DNA from: an uncultured Christensenella sp.
Lineage (GTDB): Bacteria > Bacillota > Clostridia > Christensenellales > UBA3700
Assembly (NCBI GenBank): GCA_910584035.1
Contig: CAJTZR010000009.1
Span: 1-28,234, forward strand
Length of the DNA stretch: 28,234 nucleotides
Direction of reading: 5' to 3'
The notes below the pieces were generated by a model. It made no database searches and was not told where the DNA came from. It worked only from the letters and a program-made list of their open reading frames with translations. How positions within the stretch are numbered: position 1 is the stretch's first letter; each line of letters opens with the position of its first letter. The position numbers and the translations under genes are program-made. Of this stretch, positions 1 to 7,973 are shown in pieces.

Positions 1-403
1 CTCCGTTATTTTATTTTAGCATAATATAAATAATATTGCAAGTAAATGTAATTGCTATTGATGATTAAAAATAAAATAAATTTATAAATGATAAGTAAAT
101 ATTATTTTAATTGTAATTAGAATATAACTCCTAAATTTATAATAATTGAAGCTTTAAAAATTAGCGAATAAATTAGCAATTTTATTAGTTACTGCTGAAA
201 AAGCTGGGGATAGATTACTTCATTTTATTTCTGTTAAAAAGTATAACAATGTAATATTGCAATTTTATCTAAAATTGGCAAACACAACTCCCTTTTCTAT
301 AGCTTACTGTTTTAATTGGCATTTTCTAATGCAAAATGTAACTTATCCCTACTATGCGATATCTTTTGACAATGTTAATTATAAAATAAATTGTAATTTT
401 TTC
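1..403. other. AT-rich gene-free stretch
   Basis: No gene with a start codon and ribosome site was found here. One frame stays open from about 154 to about 423 but has no suitable start and no recognisable product. A TTGACA at 366-371 could be part of an upstream promoter but has no good -10 partner. The stretch is presumed to be the 5' upstream region of the HPr-like operon and the end of whatever lies left of the window. Confidence 0.4.
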
Positions 404-432
404 TTGCAAAAAAACTCATAATAGTGTATACT
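404..432 (+). promoter_or_regulatory. Promoter of the HPr-like/DUF4364 genes
   Basis: TTGCAA at 404-409 and TATACT at 427-432 are separated by 17 bp, with a TG just before the -10. The start codon at 479 lies about 40 nt past the expected transcription start. This is a good vegetative promoter match by eye. Confidence 0.65.
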
Positions 433-478
433 AATTATGAAATAAATTTTTATAACATTTTTGTTAATGGAGGTTTTT

Positions 479-709
479 ATGAAATCAGTTCAAATCAAGC
501 TAAAATTAGCGGAACACGTTAAAGCATTTGTACAAAAGGTAGCTGTTTTTCCAGGGGAATTGGACTTGCGTTCTGGCAGATATGTTGTTGACGCAAAAAG
601 TATTTTAGGTATTTTCAGCCTTGATTTATCTAAACCTATTACTTTGGAAATTTACGATAACAACTGCGAAGAGTTACTAAAGAGTTTAGAGGAGTTCATT
701 ATAAAATAA
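479..709 (+). CDS. HPr-family protein lacking the active-site histidine
   Basis: This 76-residue protein has the HPr fold signature in its second half (AKSILGIFSL, residues 39-48, then an alternating beta/alpha tail). HPr is the phosphocarrier of the sugar phosphotransferase system. Aligned to Bacillus HPr through the shared VQ pair, the position of catalytic His15 is Leu10 and the following Arg is Glu12, so PTS phosphotransfer is not expected. The Ser of the KSI motif (Ser41, equivalent to regulatory Ser46) is kept. That combination resembles Crh, the regulatory HPr paralogue, although a Crh role is only inferred. The start was set at 479 because GGAGG at 469-473 lies 5 nt upstream; a longer TTG start at 461 would place that site inside the gene. 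It shares one base with the DUF4364 gene (TAATG), suggesting translational coupling. Confidence 0.75.
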   Translation: MKSVQIKLKLAEHVKAFVQKVAVFPGELDLRSGRYVVDAKSILGIFSLDLSKPITLEIYDNNCEELLKSLEEFIIK

Positions 710-1227
710 TGCAACTTAAGGATAAAGCACTTAACAAAGTTATTATGCTTTTTGTTATGGATTGTATGGAAATACCACTGAAAATTGATACCCTAACCGA
801 TATTTGTGATGCGAATAATTGGGTCGGATTTATGGACTGCAGAGATTGCGTTGTTGATTTAATTGACGTTGGGCATATTGTAAACATAAGCAAAAATAAC
901 GATAAACTTTATACATTATCAAATAAAGGCAAGGAATGCTTGAGTATTTTTTATAGGGAAATACCACTATCAAAGCGTGACGAAATTAAGGCAACTGTTA
1001 AGGAACAACGTTGCCACTATCGGCGTTTACAAGACTATTTTAGTGATTATTTTATGAACGAAGATGGCTCATATACTGTCATTTTACGTATAAACACCCC
1101 TGCTCAACCATTGCTTGACTTAAAACTTTGCGTGCAAAATAAAGCAAGAGCAAAATGGCTTTACAAAAATTGGATAGATAAAGCACCTAGTGTTTACGAG
1201 TTTTTACACGCACAATTATTGGAATAA
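709..1227 (+). CDS. DUF4364 family protein, winged-helix-like
   Basis: The 172-residue product matches the layout of DUF4364 proteins of Clostridia. A helical N-terminal part (about residues 1-60) looks like a winged helix and ends in a wing-like strand turn (GHIVNISKNNDKLYTLSNKG). It is followed by a helical linker rich in charged residues and a C-terminal strand region (SYTVILRINTPAQPLLDLKL) typical of the family. The molecular function of the family is not established; a DNA-binding regulator is an inference from the N-terminal fold. The ATG overlaps the stop of the HPr-like gene by one base, and GAGGAG at 689-694 is a somewhat distant ribosome site. Co-translation with a degenerate HPr hints at a regulatory pair. 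Confidence 0.8.
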   Translation: MQLKDKALNKVIMLFVMDCMEIPLKIDTLTDICDANNWVGFMDCRDCVVDLIDVGHIVNISKNNDKLYTLSNKGKECLSIFYREIPLSKRDEIKATVKEQRCHYRRLQDYFSDYFMNEDGSYTVILRINTPAQPLLDLKLCVQNKARAKWLYKNWIDKAPSVYEFLHAQLLE

Positions 1228-1272
1228 AGTTTTAAATATAAATATTAATAATTAACTATTTTAAGGTGATTT

Positions 1273-1521
1273 ATGTATAGCTATAAAACAAGAGGCGTCT
1301 GCTCTAGAGAAATTTTATTTAATGTGGAAAATGACATTATTACTGAACTTGAGATTATAGGCGGTTGTCGTGGTAATACTCAAGGCTTGGCAAAACTTGC
1401 ACTTGGTAGGAATATAAATGAAGTAATAAGTTTGCTCAAAGGTATTAGATGCCGCGGTAATACAAGTTGTCCTGACCAACTAGCAACTGCCCTAGAATAT
1501 TATAAAAATGCAAACAATTAA
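1273..1521 (+). CDS. TIGR03905-type TSCPD domain protein
   Basis: This 82-residue protein carries the TSCPD signature RGNTSCPDQLA at about residues 61-71, and an earlier matching half GCRGNTQGLAKLA at 31-43. Cysteines at 10, 32, 60 and 66 could bind a metal. TSCPD domains are best known at the C terminus of class II ribonucleotide reductases and as stand-alone small proteins in clostridia; the role of the stand-alone form is unknown. The start is supported by AAGGTGAT at 1263-1270. It lies 45 nt after the DUF4364 gene and may belong to the same transcript. Family assignment is firm; function is not. Confidence 0.85.
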   Translation: MYSYKTRGVCSREILFNVENDIITELEIIGGCRGNTQGLAKLALGRNINEVISLLKGIRCRGNTSCPDQLATALEYYKNANN

Positions 1522-1568
1522 AATTATAGCAAGTCCAAAGCAATTATCCCGTATGGATATTGACTAAC

Positions 1569-1627
1569 AACTGATAGAATTTAAATTGTATCAACTTAAT
1601 TTATTCATTAAAAAGCGTTAGCTTTTT
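1569..1627 (+). repeat. Dispersed repeat B, copy 1, ending in a terminator hairpin
   Basis: This copy aligns with the elements at 11881-11950 (minus strand) and 15198-15313 (plus strand). The shared core here reads TCAACTTAATTTATTCATTA followed by AAAAGCGTT. Here the element ends in AAAAAGC-GTTA-GCTTTTT (1610-1627) plus more T, a plausible intrinsic terminator for the DUF4364/TSCPD transcript. The other copies lack this T-rich ending. Confidence 0.6.
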
Positions 1628-2050
1628 TTAATTTAAGTTTACTCCAATTAAAAAAATATAATTTATATTAAACTTAATTGAGTGCTTCTAAAATAAACAA
1701 AAGCAATTCTCCTTGATTACATTATAAATGGCTTAATATTTATAATATTCATAGAGAATTTTATTTTTTACATAAAGCTATTCCAACTTATTTACTAAAT
1801 ATAAAATAAACCAATACAATTTGACAAATATTTTTACATTATTCACAAAAATGTCATAGAATTATCTGTGGTTTTAGCAAAAGTATTGATATAAAATATT
1901 CTACACCTTATAAATTTTATATACAAAATACTAAATATTATTTATTTTTAATACATATTGCATTTGTATTTAAACCTTTGTAAAAACAAGTATTATACCA
2001 ATTAAAAATATGTTCATTAAATTTGATAAATCTCAAATTTGAACAAAAGC

Positions 2051-2083
2051 AAAAGAATCTGCTAATAATCGCAGATTCTTTTT
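2051..2083 (-). terminator. Terminator, probably bidirectional
   Basis: A 12-bp stem AAAAGAATCTGC / GCAGATTCTTTT encloses an 8-nt loop. T-rich runs follow on both strands. It lies just downstream of the minus-strand lipoprotein remnant and the HIT/pyrE genes, and would also stop plus-strand read-through. Confidence 0.75.
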
Positions 2084-2122
2084 GTATTACCACATTTTTT
2101 ATTTTTATCTAATTAATTGCAA

Positions 2123-2607
2123 TTAGTTTTTTGAGGTATTTTTAATTATGTAAGAAAATTTATTTATATTAACAATATCTTCTTTTTTCACAGTCAAAAA
2201 TTTATAATCATACTCAAATGTTGTTGAACTAACATAATTACGCTCTATTGTAACAAAAAGTTCCTCACCTCTAATGGAAATATTTGTAATATCATACTTT
2301 TCTTTATCACCTTTTGTATAACACACTAAAAGCAAACAATTAGTTTGAAAATAGCTTTCATCAAAAAATGTTAATTTATCTAATGTTCCTACACCAAAAT
2401 ATTCATTGTCAAAAAACTCTTTCAGTTCCTCAACACTTGCAATTTTATTCACCATTTAAAACAGCATATCGTGACTTGAATATTCTGTATTTAATTCCGC
2501 ATCTATACCTTCAACTTTAAACTGAAGGCTTTTACCAGTACAACCTACCAAACAATTGCAAATACCAATAGCAAAATAATTACACTACATATTTTAATAT
2601 TTCTCAT
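2123..2607 (-). pseudogene. Decayed PrcB-like lipoprotein gene
   Basis: The only open part, 2123-2455, encodes 110 residues resembling the C-terminal PrcB-like domain of clostridial lipoproteins (FDESYF near residue 31, then strands with SIRGEELFVTIERN). Upstream on the same strand, an ATG at 2607 begins a signal peptide (MRNIKICSVIILLLVFAIV) that runs into TAG. The next frame continues with a lipobox LVGC and KSLQFKVEGIDAELNTEY, then reaches an in-frame TAA at 2456-2458, directly before the Met of the open part. So one frameshift (near 2548-2556) and one nonsense codon separate the signal peptide from the domain. The Met at 2455 has no ribosome site, which argues against a separate cytoplasmic gene. 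It follows the HIT gene by 3 nt. The alternative is an assembly error, but two independent lesions make decay more likely. Confidence 0.65.
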
Positions 2608-2610
2608 ATG

Positions 2611-3024
2611 TTAAATAATATCACTCATTTTTAATTTTTTTACAATTTTTTCCAAGCTTTGTTTGTTTTTAGGCAACTTTGGAAATGTATGCAAGCCGTC
2701 ATTCTTTTTGCGTGGCAAAATATGAAAATGCAAATGGAAAACGCTTTGTTCTGAGCCGTCACCACTAGCATTCATTATATTTACGCCATCAAAACCGCAA
2801 TTTTTCACATAATGATTAGAGACTTTTTGCACGGCTGACATTACAGCGTCCAAATAACTCTTTTCACAATCTAAAACACTTACATAGTGTTTTTTAGGAA
2901 TAACAAGCGTATGACCGCTACAATCATTGGCAATATCAAGAAAAGCCAACGCAAACTCATCCTCGTATATCTTATAGCAAGGCTCTTTGCCCAATACTAT
3001 ATCACAAAAAATACAATCTTCCAT
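2611..3024 (-). CDS. HIT family (histidine triad) nucleotide hydrolase
   Basis: The 137-residue product has the histidine-triad motif HLHFHILPR (His97, His99, His101), the nucleotide-binding catalytic site of HIT hydrolases. The N-terminal CIFCDIVLG segment (Cys4, Cys7) is typical of the bacterial Hint/HinT-type branch and may bind zinc. Length fits a single-domain cytoplasmic member. Such enzymes hydrolyse nucleoside phosphoramidates or dinucleotides; the natural substrate here cannot be read. The gene starts 14 nt after pyrE and probably shares its transcript. The ribosome site is weak, consistent with coupled translation. Confidence 0.88.
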   Translation of the reverse strand: MEDCIFCDIVLGKEPCYKIYEDEFALAFLDIANDCSGHTLVIPKKHYVSVLDCEKSYLDAVMSAVQKVSNHYVKNCGFDGVNIMNASGDGSEQSVFHLHFHILPRKKNDGLHTFPKLPKNKQSLEKIVKKLKMSDII

Positions 3025-3038
3025 TTGATTTAATTAAA

Positions 3039-3611
3039 TTATGCTCTGCTACCTGGTTTATAGATAGGCATACCTTGTTTGCAAAGTGGGCAATCGTCTG
3101 GCTCATAAGATATAACTTCCATTGAAAGCAAGTTAACAAACTTAACACCAAAATCTACTTTACCATTACTTCTATCAACAATACTTGCAACTGCACTTAC
3201 ATTGCAACCGCTATCTTGAACAAGTTTTACAACCTCTTTAACTGAACCACCAGTTGTAACAACGTCCTCAACTACGATAACATTTGCACCCTCAGGCAAA
3301 CTGAAACCACGTCTTAAAGTCATAACGCCATTTTCTCTTTCAGCAAAAATGTTTGGAACGTGCAATTGTCTTGCCATTTCATAGCCCATCAAAATGCCAC
3401 CTACAGCTGGTGAAACTACAATATCACAAGGGATATCTTTTAATTTGCTAGCTAATTCTTTGCACAAAACAGCTGCAGAATCAGTATCTACAAACAATTT
3501 AGCACATTGCATATAAGTATCGCTATGTCTTCCAGAAGTCAACTTAAAGTGACCTTTTAACACACCGCCTGTCTTTTGAAAAATTTCCAAAACTTGTTCA
3601 TTTGTCATCAT
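3039..3611 (-). CDS. pyrE: Orotate phosphoribosyltransferase
   Basis: PyrE joins orotate and PRPP to give orotidine 5'-phosphate, the fifth step of de novo UMP synthesis. The 190-residue product has the N-terminal GHFKLTSGRHSDTY substrate loop (about residues 20-33) and the PRPP-binding motif VIVVEDVVTTGGS (111-123). The C-terminal CPLCKQGMPIYKPGSR is characteristic of the short clostridial/Thermus-type PyrE (TIGR01367 group). The first of two adjacent ATGs was kept because AGGAG lies 9 nt upstream. No other pyrimidine gene is adjacent; its partner is the HIT gene. No PyrR-type leader was seen in the 64-nt gap to the ABC ATPase gene. Confidence 0.93.
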   Translation of the reverse strand: MMTNEQVLEIFQKTGGVLKGHFKLTSGRHSDTYMQCAKLFVDTDSAAVLCKELASKLKDIPCDIVVSPAVGGILMGYEMARQLHVPNIFAERENGVMTLRRGFSLPEGANVIVVEDVVTTGGSVKEVVKLVQDSGCNVSAVASIVDRSNGKVDFGVKFVNLLSMEVISYEPDDCPLCKQGMPIYKPGSRA

Positions 3612-3675
3612 AATTAAATTCTCCTAATTTAATAATATTTATTTTGTTTTTTATTTTAAATATCTCAATAAAATA

Positions 3676-4344
3676 CTAATTTTCATAAATTATTTTGCCG
3701 TCTTTTATCCTAATAACGTGGTCAGCAACACTAATATGTTCCTCATTGTGAGTTACCATAATAACCGTAGTACCACTATCGCAAATTTCTCTTAAAATTT
3801 TAATCACCTCTGCACCATTTGTGCTATCAAGGTTACCAGTAGGTTCATCTGCAAGAATAACTTTAGGGTCATTTACCAAAGCACGTGCAATAGCAACTCT
3901 TTGCTTTTGTCCGCCAGATAATGTAAGAGTTTTTGCATTTGCTTTTTCTGTTAAATTTAATTTTTCAAGTAATTCTTTTGCTTTAGCATCTTTAATTTGT
4001 CTTTTTGCCCCAGCAATAGTAAGTGGTAAAACAATATTATCAGTAACTGAATAGGCTGGCTCTAAATAGAAAGACTGAAAAACATATCCTATATTTTTAT
4101 TGCGATATTCGCATAATTGTTTATTTGACATTTTTGTTACATCAACGCCGTCAACAATTATTGTACCGCTAGTTACACTATCAATACACCCAATTAAATT
4201 CAAAATAGTGGACTTGCCCGAACCAGACTGCCCTAAAATCACTAAAAACTCACCATCTTCAACATTAAAACTTACATCGTCTAATGCAGTAAGCAAGTTA
4301 TTACCTCTACCAAAAGTTTTTGTAATATTCTTTACTGAAATCAT
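3676..4344 (-). CDS. ABC transporter ATPase, MacB/LolD type
   Basis: This is a 222-residue nucleotide-binding subunit of an ABC transporter. It has Walker A GQSGSGKST (38-46), a signature LSGGQKQRVAIARAL near 142-156 and Walker B VILADEPTGNLD near 161-172. The GNLD after Walker B and overall layout place it with ATPases that pair with FtsX-like permeases (MacB, LolD, SalX type). No FtsX permease lies next to it. The only partner is the four-helix membrane protein 49 nt upstream, which lacks an obvious FtsX domain. It may energise that protein, or act with the large fusion transporter further upstream. Confidence 0.88.
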   Translation of the reverse strand: MISVKNITKTFGRGNNLLTALDDVSFNVEDGEFLVILGQSGSGKSTILNLIGCIDSVTSGTIIVDGVDVTKMSNKQLCEYRNKNIGYVFQSFYLEPAYSVTDNIVLPLTIAGAKRQIKDAKAKELLEKLNLTEKANAKTLTLSGGQKQRVAIARALVNDPKVILADEPTGNLDSTNGAEVIKILREICDSGTTVIMVTHNEEHISVADHVIRIKDGKIIYEN

Positions 4345-4393
4345 AATCCACTAATCAAATAATCAAATATTGTAATAATTAAAATAGCTACTA

Positions 4394-4927
4394 TTAACCC
4401 TCATAAGTAATTTCGTTTTTCTTTACTTTAATGGCTTTTTTCCTTTTAGGCTTTAGCGTTTGGATACACATAATGATTGGCACTGCCAAAAATATTATAC
4501 CCATTATAATGCCACCTATAAACACAAGATATTGTGCCCAATCTGGTTTAAAAATACTAACTAAATCATTGTAAATTGGTGATACAAAGCCATCAATAAA
4601 CCCAGAAAAAGTTACACCAAATTTTTGAATCAAACACAATACGAATGTCAAAAACAATGGAATTGTCAATATTGTACTATATGTAGTTACACCAATTGAA
4701 AGGACAGTTTTTGCAAATTTTTTACGTCTGCCCGCAAAAATATTGAAAGACATTATTCCGACAGCCATTGATATAACAACAATAACATATCCTAACAAAA
4801 TGTGTTCAAACCCACTATAGAATTTTACTATATCTGCAATACCAATAATTGTTAGCAATGATAGGATACCAAATATGCTACCAGTAAAAGATATTGCTAA
4901 TATTAAACCATCAATAATTTTTCTCAT
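4394..4927 (-). CDS. Unrecognised membrane protein, four predicted helices
   Basis: The 177-residue product has hydrophobic segments at about residues 5-30, 42-65, 76-101 and 132-156, separated by short loops, and a very basic C-terminal tail (KPKRKKAIKVKK). A loop around 105-130 (FSGFIDGFVSPIYND) is probably extracytoplasmic. No family was recognised. It is the first gene after a strong promoter at 4945-4973 and is followed by an ABC ATPase, so it may be the membrane partner of that ATPase. GAGGG precedes the ATG at a suitable distance. Confidence 0.7.
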   Translation of the reverse strand: MRKIIDGLILAISFTGSIFGILSLLTIIGIADIVKFYSGFEHILLGYVIVVISMAVGIMSFNIFAGRRKKFAKTVLSIGVTTYSTILTIPLFLTFVLCLIQKFGVTFSGFIDGFVSPIYNDLVSIFKPDWAQYLVFIGGIIMGIIFLAVPIIMCIQTLKPKRKKAIKVKKNEITYEG

Positions 4928-4944
4928 AAATCCCTCTAAATTTT

Positions 4945-4973
4945 ATTATAACAAACCTTAACTTTTCTGTCAA
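4945..4973 (-). promoter_or_regulatory. Promoter of the membrane protein/ABC ATPase genes
   Basis: On the minus strand, TTGACA (4973-4968) and TATAAT (4950-4945) are exact consensus boxes 17 bp apart, just upstream of the ATG at 4927. The -35 box abuts a 10-bp inverted repeat. Confidence 0.85.
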
Positions 4974-5013
4974 GACTAATTTAAGCAAAACATACCTTTT
5001 AACAAATTAGTCT
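4973..5013. promoter_or_regulatory. 10-bp inverted repeat abutting the -35 box
   Basis: Arms AGACTAATTT (4973-4982) and AAATTAGTCT (5004-5013) are perfect complements across a 21-nt spacer. The inner arm touches the -35 box of the minus-strand promoter. It may be an operator or upstream activator site, or a terminator for the upstream ABC gene, although no T-run follows on the minus strand. Confidence 0.45.
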
Positions 5014-5033
5014 CGATTTTTGAAAGGTTTTAA
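5004..5033 (+). repeat. Dispersed repeat A, copy 1
   Basis: The copy reads CTCGATTTTTGAAAGGTTTT around its centre and is the most divergent at its left arm (TCTC instead of TACC). It lies between two minus-strand genes, 30 nt after the stop of the large ABC gene. Confidence 0.6.
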
Positions 5034-5063
5034 TCAAATATATGCCACAATTACTAAAAAATT

Positions 5064-7682
5064 CTATTCACTCCGCAAAGCTAATACTGGGTCTTTATGA
5101 GCCGCAATATTTGCTGGTATTAAACCTGCAATCAATGTCAAAAGCGTACTTATGAGAATTAATACAATTCCAGCAACTGGTGACAATACTACTATATTTG
5201 TAGCCACATAACCTTTTGCAAAATGTTTGATAATTATATTAATAGGAATTGACAGCAATGCGGATATAATTACACCCATTAACCCTGAACTAATACCAAT
5301 AGTAGCAGTTTCCGCATTAAACACATTGCCTATATCTATCTTTCTAGCACCTATTGCACGCAGTACACCAATCTCTTTAGTTCTTTCAACAACAGATACA
5401 TAAGTTATAATGCCAATCATTATAGAGGATACAACCAAAGATATTGACGCAAAGCATACAAGCACAATTGATACAATATCAATAATCTCTTTGACCATAT
5501 CAAGCATCATTCCCGATGCGTCCATATACTGAATTCTATCCTCTTCCCTCTTATTGTTATTATACTTATCCATATAAGCTTTTACAGAGTCTTTATTTTC
5601 AAAAGATTTTGGGTAAACATAAATATTATTAGGCATAGTACTTGCACCAATCTTTTGCATAAATACCTCGTGACGCTCGTCAACATCCAAATAGAATGGG
5701 TTTGCTGGTGTTTCAACTTTACCCTCTTCGCCAAAACCTGGTATTCCATCTAAATCAAATAAGAATGGTGGCACATCAATGACTTGGTCATTTTCACCCA
5801 AAAATACAGATTTCTCTTTGTAAGTTGAATCTGCTTTAGCTTTTGCATATTCCTCAAGTTGAGCTTTAACAACCTCAGACTTCAAATTCTCAGCAACAAT
5901 TTGTTCTCTAAGTTCCTTACGATACAATACACTTGTGTTATACATAGACATTGGTGAACCTTCTTTTACACGCATTACTGCTGTAACTTTTATTTTATGA
6001 GCATCATCTTTAATGTCTTTATACAACCCCTCAAGCTTGCTGTCTTGTGGTGATTTATATCTTTTTACACCATCTATTTCAATAGAATCATACCAATTAT
6101 CATATTGAACAACTCTAAATTCTCTACCAAGAAAATCACCATATTTTAAATTTGACAAATCTAAATCGTCATCAAAGTGGAATTGTGATAAAACACTTTT
6201 TGACAACTGATTATATTGGTTTACAACCAAAGCAATTTGATTTGGTTCTGTAGGATAATCACCTTTAACCACATCATAATTGGCTTTCATAAAGTCGTCA
6301 CTAACCATTTCCAAAAAGCGATTGTCACTTCCCATCATCATCTCAATGATAGGGTCAGCACTTTTAAAGTCAACTTTTTTGTATTTTTTATCACCATCTT
6401 TACCTGTTTCAGTGATTAAATTCATACTCATTGCATAAGTATAAGAAATTTCACTAATGATATTTTTATCTATTGCCTCAATATAATCAATGTAATTTTG
6501 ATTAATTCTATTATAATGAATACCACTATAAATACCAATTACCATATTATTACTTGGCACTGTAATTTTATCAGTATTTGGGAATTTTTCCAATTTATCA
6601 TTGCCATTGTTTTGTCCCATTGGATTCATAGCACTGGCCATATCCATATAAAGTTGTTGTACAGATATTGGATACTGACCTAGCATTGTTTGTTGCATAT
6701 CTGCAATATACAAGCCAAAACCATTGTTAACAGCAAGCACCAAAGCAATACCTATTATACCGATTGAACCCGCAAAAGCTGTCAAGAATGTTCTACTTCG
6801 TTTAGAAAATAAATTTTTAAGTGATAACTTAAAAGCTGTCCACAAATTCATTGAAGTTTTTTTGACAGACGCCTTTTTCTTTTTGTTTTGGTCTTTTTCA
6901 AAGGCTTTCAAAACCTTTTTGCTATCTTTATCATTAAGTCCGCTAATATCTGGAACTGGCTCCTCCACAAAGAAAGTTAAATTTTCCAACTCCTCAGCAG
7001 TAGGCTCGTAAGCCATTGTATCCTCAAGCACCTCGCCGTCAAGCATTTTAATTATCCTTGTAGAATAATCTGCAGCAAGTTGGTCATTGTGAGTAACCAT
7101 AATTACAAGGCGTTCTTTTGCTATTTCCTTTAGCAAATCCATAATTTGTACACTATTTTTACTATCTAATGCACCAGTAGGCTCGTCTGCTAGGATAATT
7201 TCGGGATTGTTAACCAATGCTCTAGCAATAGCAACCCTTTGCATTTGTCCGCCAGATAATTGATTTGGTTTTTTATGAACTAAATCTGCAAGACCTACTT
7301 TAGCCAAAGCCTCTGTTGCCCTTGCCTTACGCTCTTTTGCATTTATACCAGACAATGTCAAAGCAAGCTCCACATTTTCCAAAATAGTTTGGTGATTAAT
7401 TAAATTGTAGTTTTGAAAAATAAAGCCTACATAATTATTCCTATAAGCGTCCCAGTCGGCATTTTTAAAAGTTGTGGTAGATTTTCCGTTAATCAAAACA
7501 TCGCCACTTGTATATCTATCAAGTCCACCAATGATATTTAGCATAGTTGTCTTGCCGCAACCACTTGGACCTAAAATCGCAACAAATTCGGAATTTCTGA
7601 ATGACAAAGTAACACCCTTTAAAGCGTGAACAATATTATCATCACTGCCATAGTCTTTTACAATATCTTTTAATTGTAACAT
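5064..7682 (-). CDS. ABC transporter ATPase-permease fusion (FtsX type)
   Basis: This 872-residue protein joins an N-terminal ATPase to an FtsX-like permease. Walker A is GPSGCGKTT (38-46); the signature LSGGQMQRVAIARAL and Walker B IILADEPTGALD follow near 140-170. After a lysine-rich linker (about 265-290) comes the first membrane helix (GSIGIIGIALVLAV, about 305-325), a large extracytoplasmic domain of roughly 350 residues, then three helices at the end, with FtsX features such as VVERTKEIGVLRAIGAR. Such fusions export peptides or act in envelope processes; the substrate is not known. The start was set at 7682 because AAGGAGG sits 4 nt upstream; an extension to 7733 is not supported by a ribosome site. 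It has its own promoter and no MacA-like partner. Confidence 0.88.
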   Translation of the reverse strand: MLQLKDIVKDYGSDDNIVHALKGVTLSFRNSEFVAILGPSGCGKTTMLNIIGGLDRYTSGDVLINGKSTTTFKNADWDAYRNNYVGFIFQNYNLINHQTILENVELALTLSGINAKERKARATEALAKVGLADLVHKKPNQLSGGQMQRVAIARALVNNPEIILADEPTGALDSKNSVQIMDLLKEIAKERLVIMVTHNDQLAADYSTRIIKMLDGEVLEDTMAYEPTAEELENLTFFVEEPVPDISGLNDKDSKKVLKAFEKDQNKKKKASVKKTSMNLWTAFKLSLKNLFSKRSRTFLTAFAGSIGIIGIALVLAVNNGFGLYIADMQQTMLGQYPISVQQLYMDMASAMNPMGQNNGNDKLEKFPNTDKITVPSNNMVIGIYSGIHYNRINQNYIDYIEAIDKNIISEISYTYAMSMNLITETGKDGDKKYKKVDFKSADPIIEMMMGSDNRFLEMVSDDFMKANYDVVKGDYPTEPNQIALVVNQYNQLSKSVLSQFHFDDDLDLSNLKYGDFLGREFRVVQYDNWYDSIEIDGVKRYKSPQDSKLEGLYKDIKDDAHKIKVTAVMRVKEGSPMSMYNTSVLYRKELREQIVAENLKSEVVKAQLEEYAKAKADSTYKEKSVFLGENDQVIDVPPFLFDLDGIPGFGEEGKVETPANPFYLDVDERHEVFMQKIGASTMPNNIYVYPKSFENKDSVKAYMDKYNNNKREEDRIQYMDASGMMLDMVKEIIDIVSIVLVCFASISLVVSSIMIGIITYVSVVERTKEIGVLRAIGARKIDIGNVFNAETATIGISSGLMGVIISALLSIPINIIIKHFAKGYVATNIVVLSPVAGIVLILISTLLTLIAGLIPANIAAHKDPVLALRSE

Positions 7683-7763
7683 ACAGCCTCCTTTTACGCC
7701 ATAAAATGACATTGCCTTATATATTAAATTCAACCAAAAATTATAAAATCTAACTTTTAAAAT

Positions 7764-7792
7764 ATTATAACATACTTAATTTAAAATAACAA
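7764..7792 (-). promoter_or_regulatory. Promoter of the ABC fusion gene
   Basis: Minus-strand TTGTTA (7792-7787) and TATAAT (7769-7764) are 17 bp apart, with an extended -10 (TGTTATAAT). It is 80 nt from the start codon. Confidence 0.7.
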
Positions 7793-7900
7793 GCCTTTTA
7801 TATTTATTTTTAATTTAATATACAATAGTATTATTTTTAAAGTTTTGTATAATACGCTAAAAAGTCACAAGTTATTTTGCCAAATTATTCAAATATACGT

Positions 7901-7930
7901 TTGACAAAAAAATGCTTAGTATGTTAAAAT
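7901..7930 (+). promoter_or_regulatory. Promoter of the AGCS symporter gene
   Basis: TTGACA at 7901-7906 and TAAAAT at 7925-7930 are separated by 18 bp, with a TG one base upstream of the -10 (TGTTAAAAT). Confidence 0.7.
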
Positions 7931-7945
7931 TATAAAAATAAAACT

Positions 7946-7973
7946 AATAGCCTAAAATTTAACGGCTATTTTT
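7946..7973 (+). terminator. Terminator-like hairpin in the AGCS leader
   Basis: AATAGCC and GGCTATT (7946-7952, 7964-7970) pair across an 11-nt loop and are followed by TTTATATT. The hairpin starts only about 10 nt past the expected transcription start and ends some 60 nt before the ATG. It may attenuate transcription or simply stabilise the leader. No riboswitch or T-box was recognised. Confidence 0.4.

Larger units (their letters stand above)
1522..2122. other. 601-nt gene-free region with hairpins
   Basis: No gene is supported. The left end holds a repeat copy (1569-1627) whose tail forms a terminator-like hairpin. An inverted repeat AAATTTGA/TCAAATTT at about 2019-2040, flanked by TGTTCA/TGAACA, is followed by a strong terminator at 2051-2083. 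The middle, about 1630-2010, is very AT-rich and shows nothing recognisable. Confidence 0.5.

Noticed and set aside
154..423. A long open frame at the left end (about 88 codons).
   Set aside because: It has no usable start codon or ribosome site, and its translation resembles no known protein. In DNA this AT-rich its length could be chance.
3821..4354. Two plus-strand frames opposite the ABC ATPase gene.
   Set aside because: They are antisense shadows of a clearly coding gene with all ABC motifs.
5064..7733. N-terminal extension of the ABC fusion to 7733.
   Set aside because: The extra 17 residues have no ribosome site, whereas AAGGAGG fits the Met at 7682.
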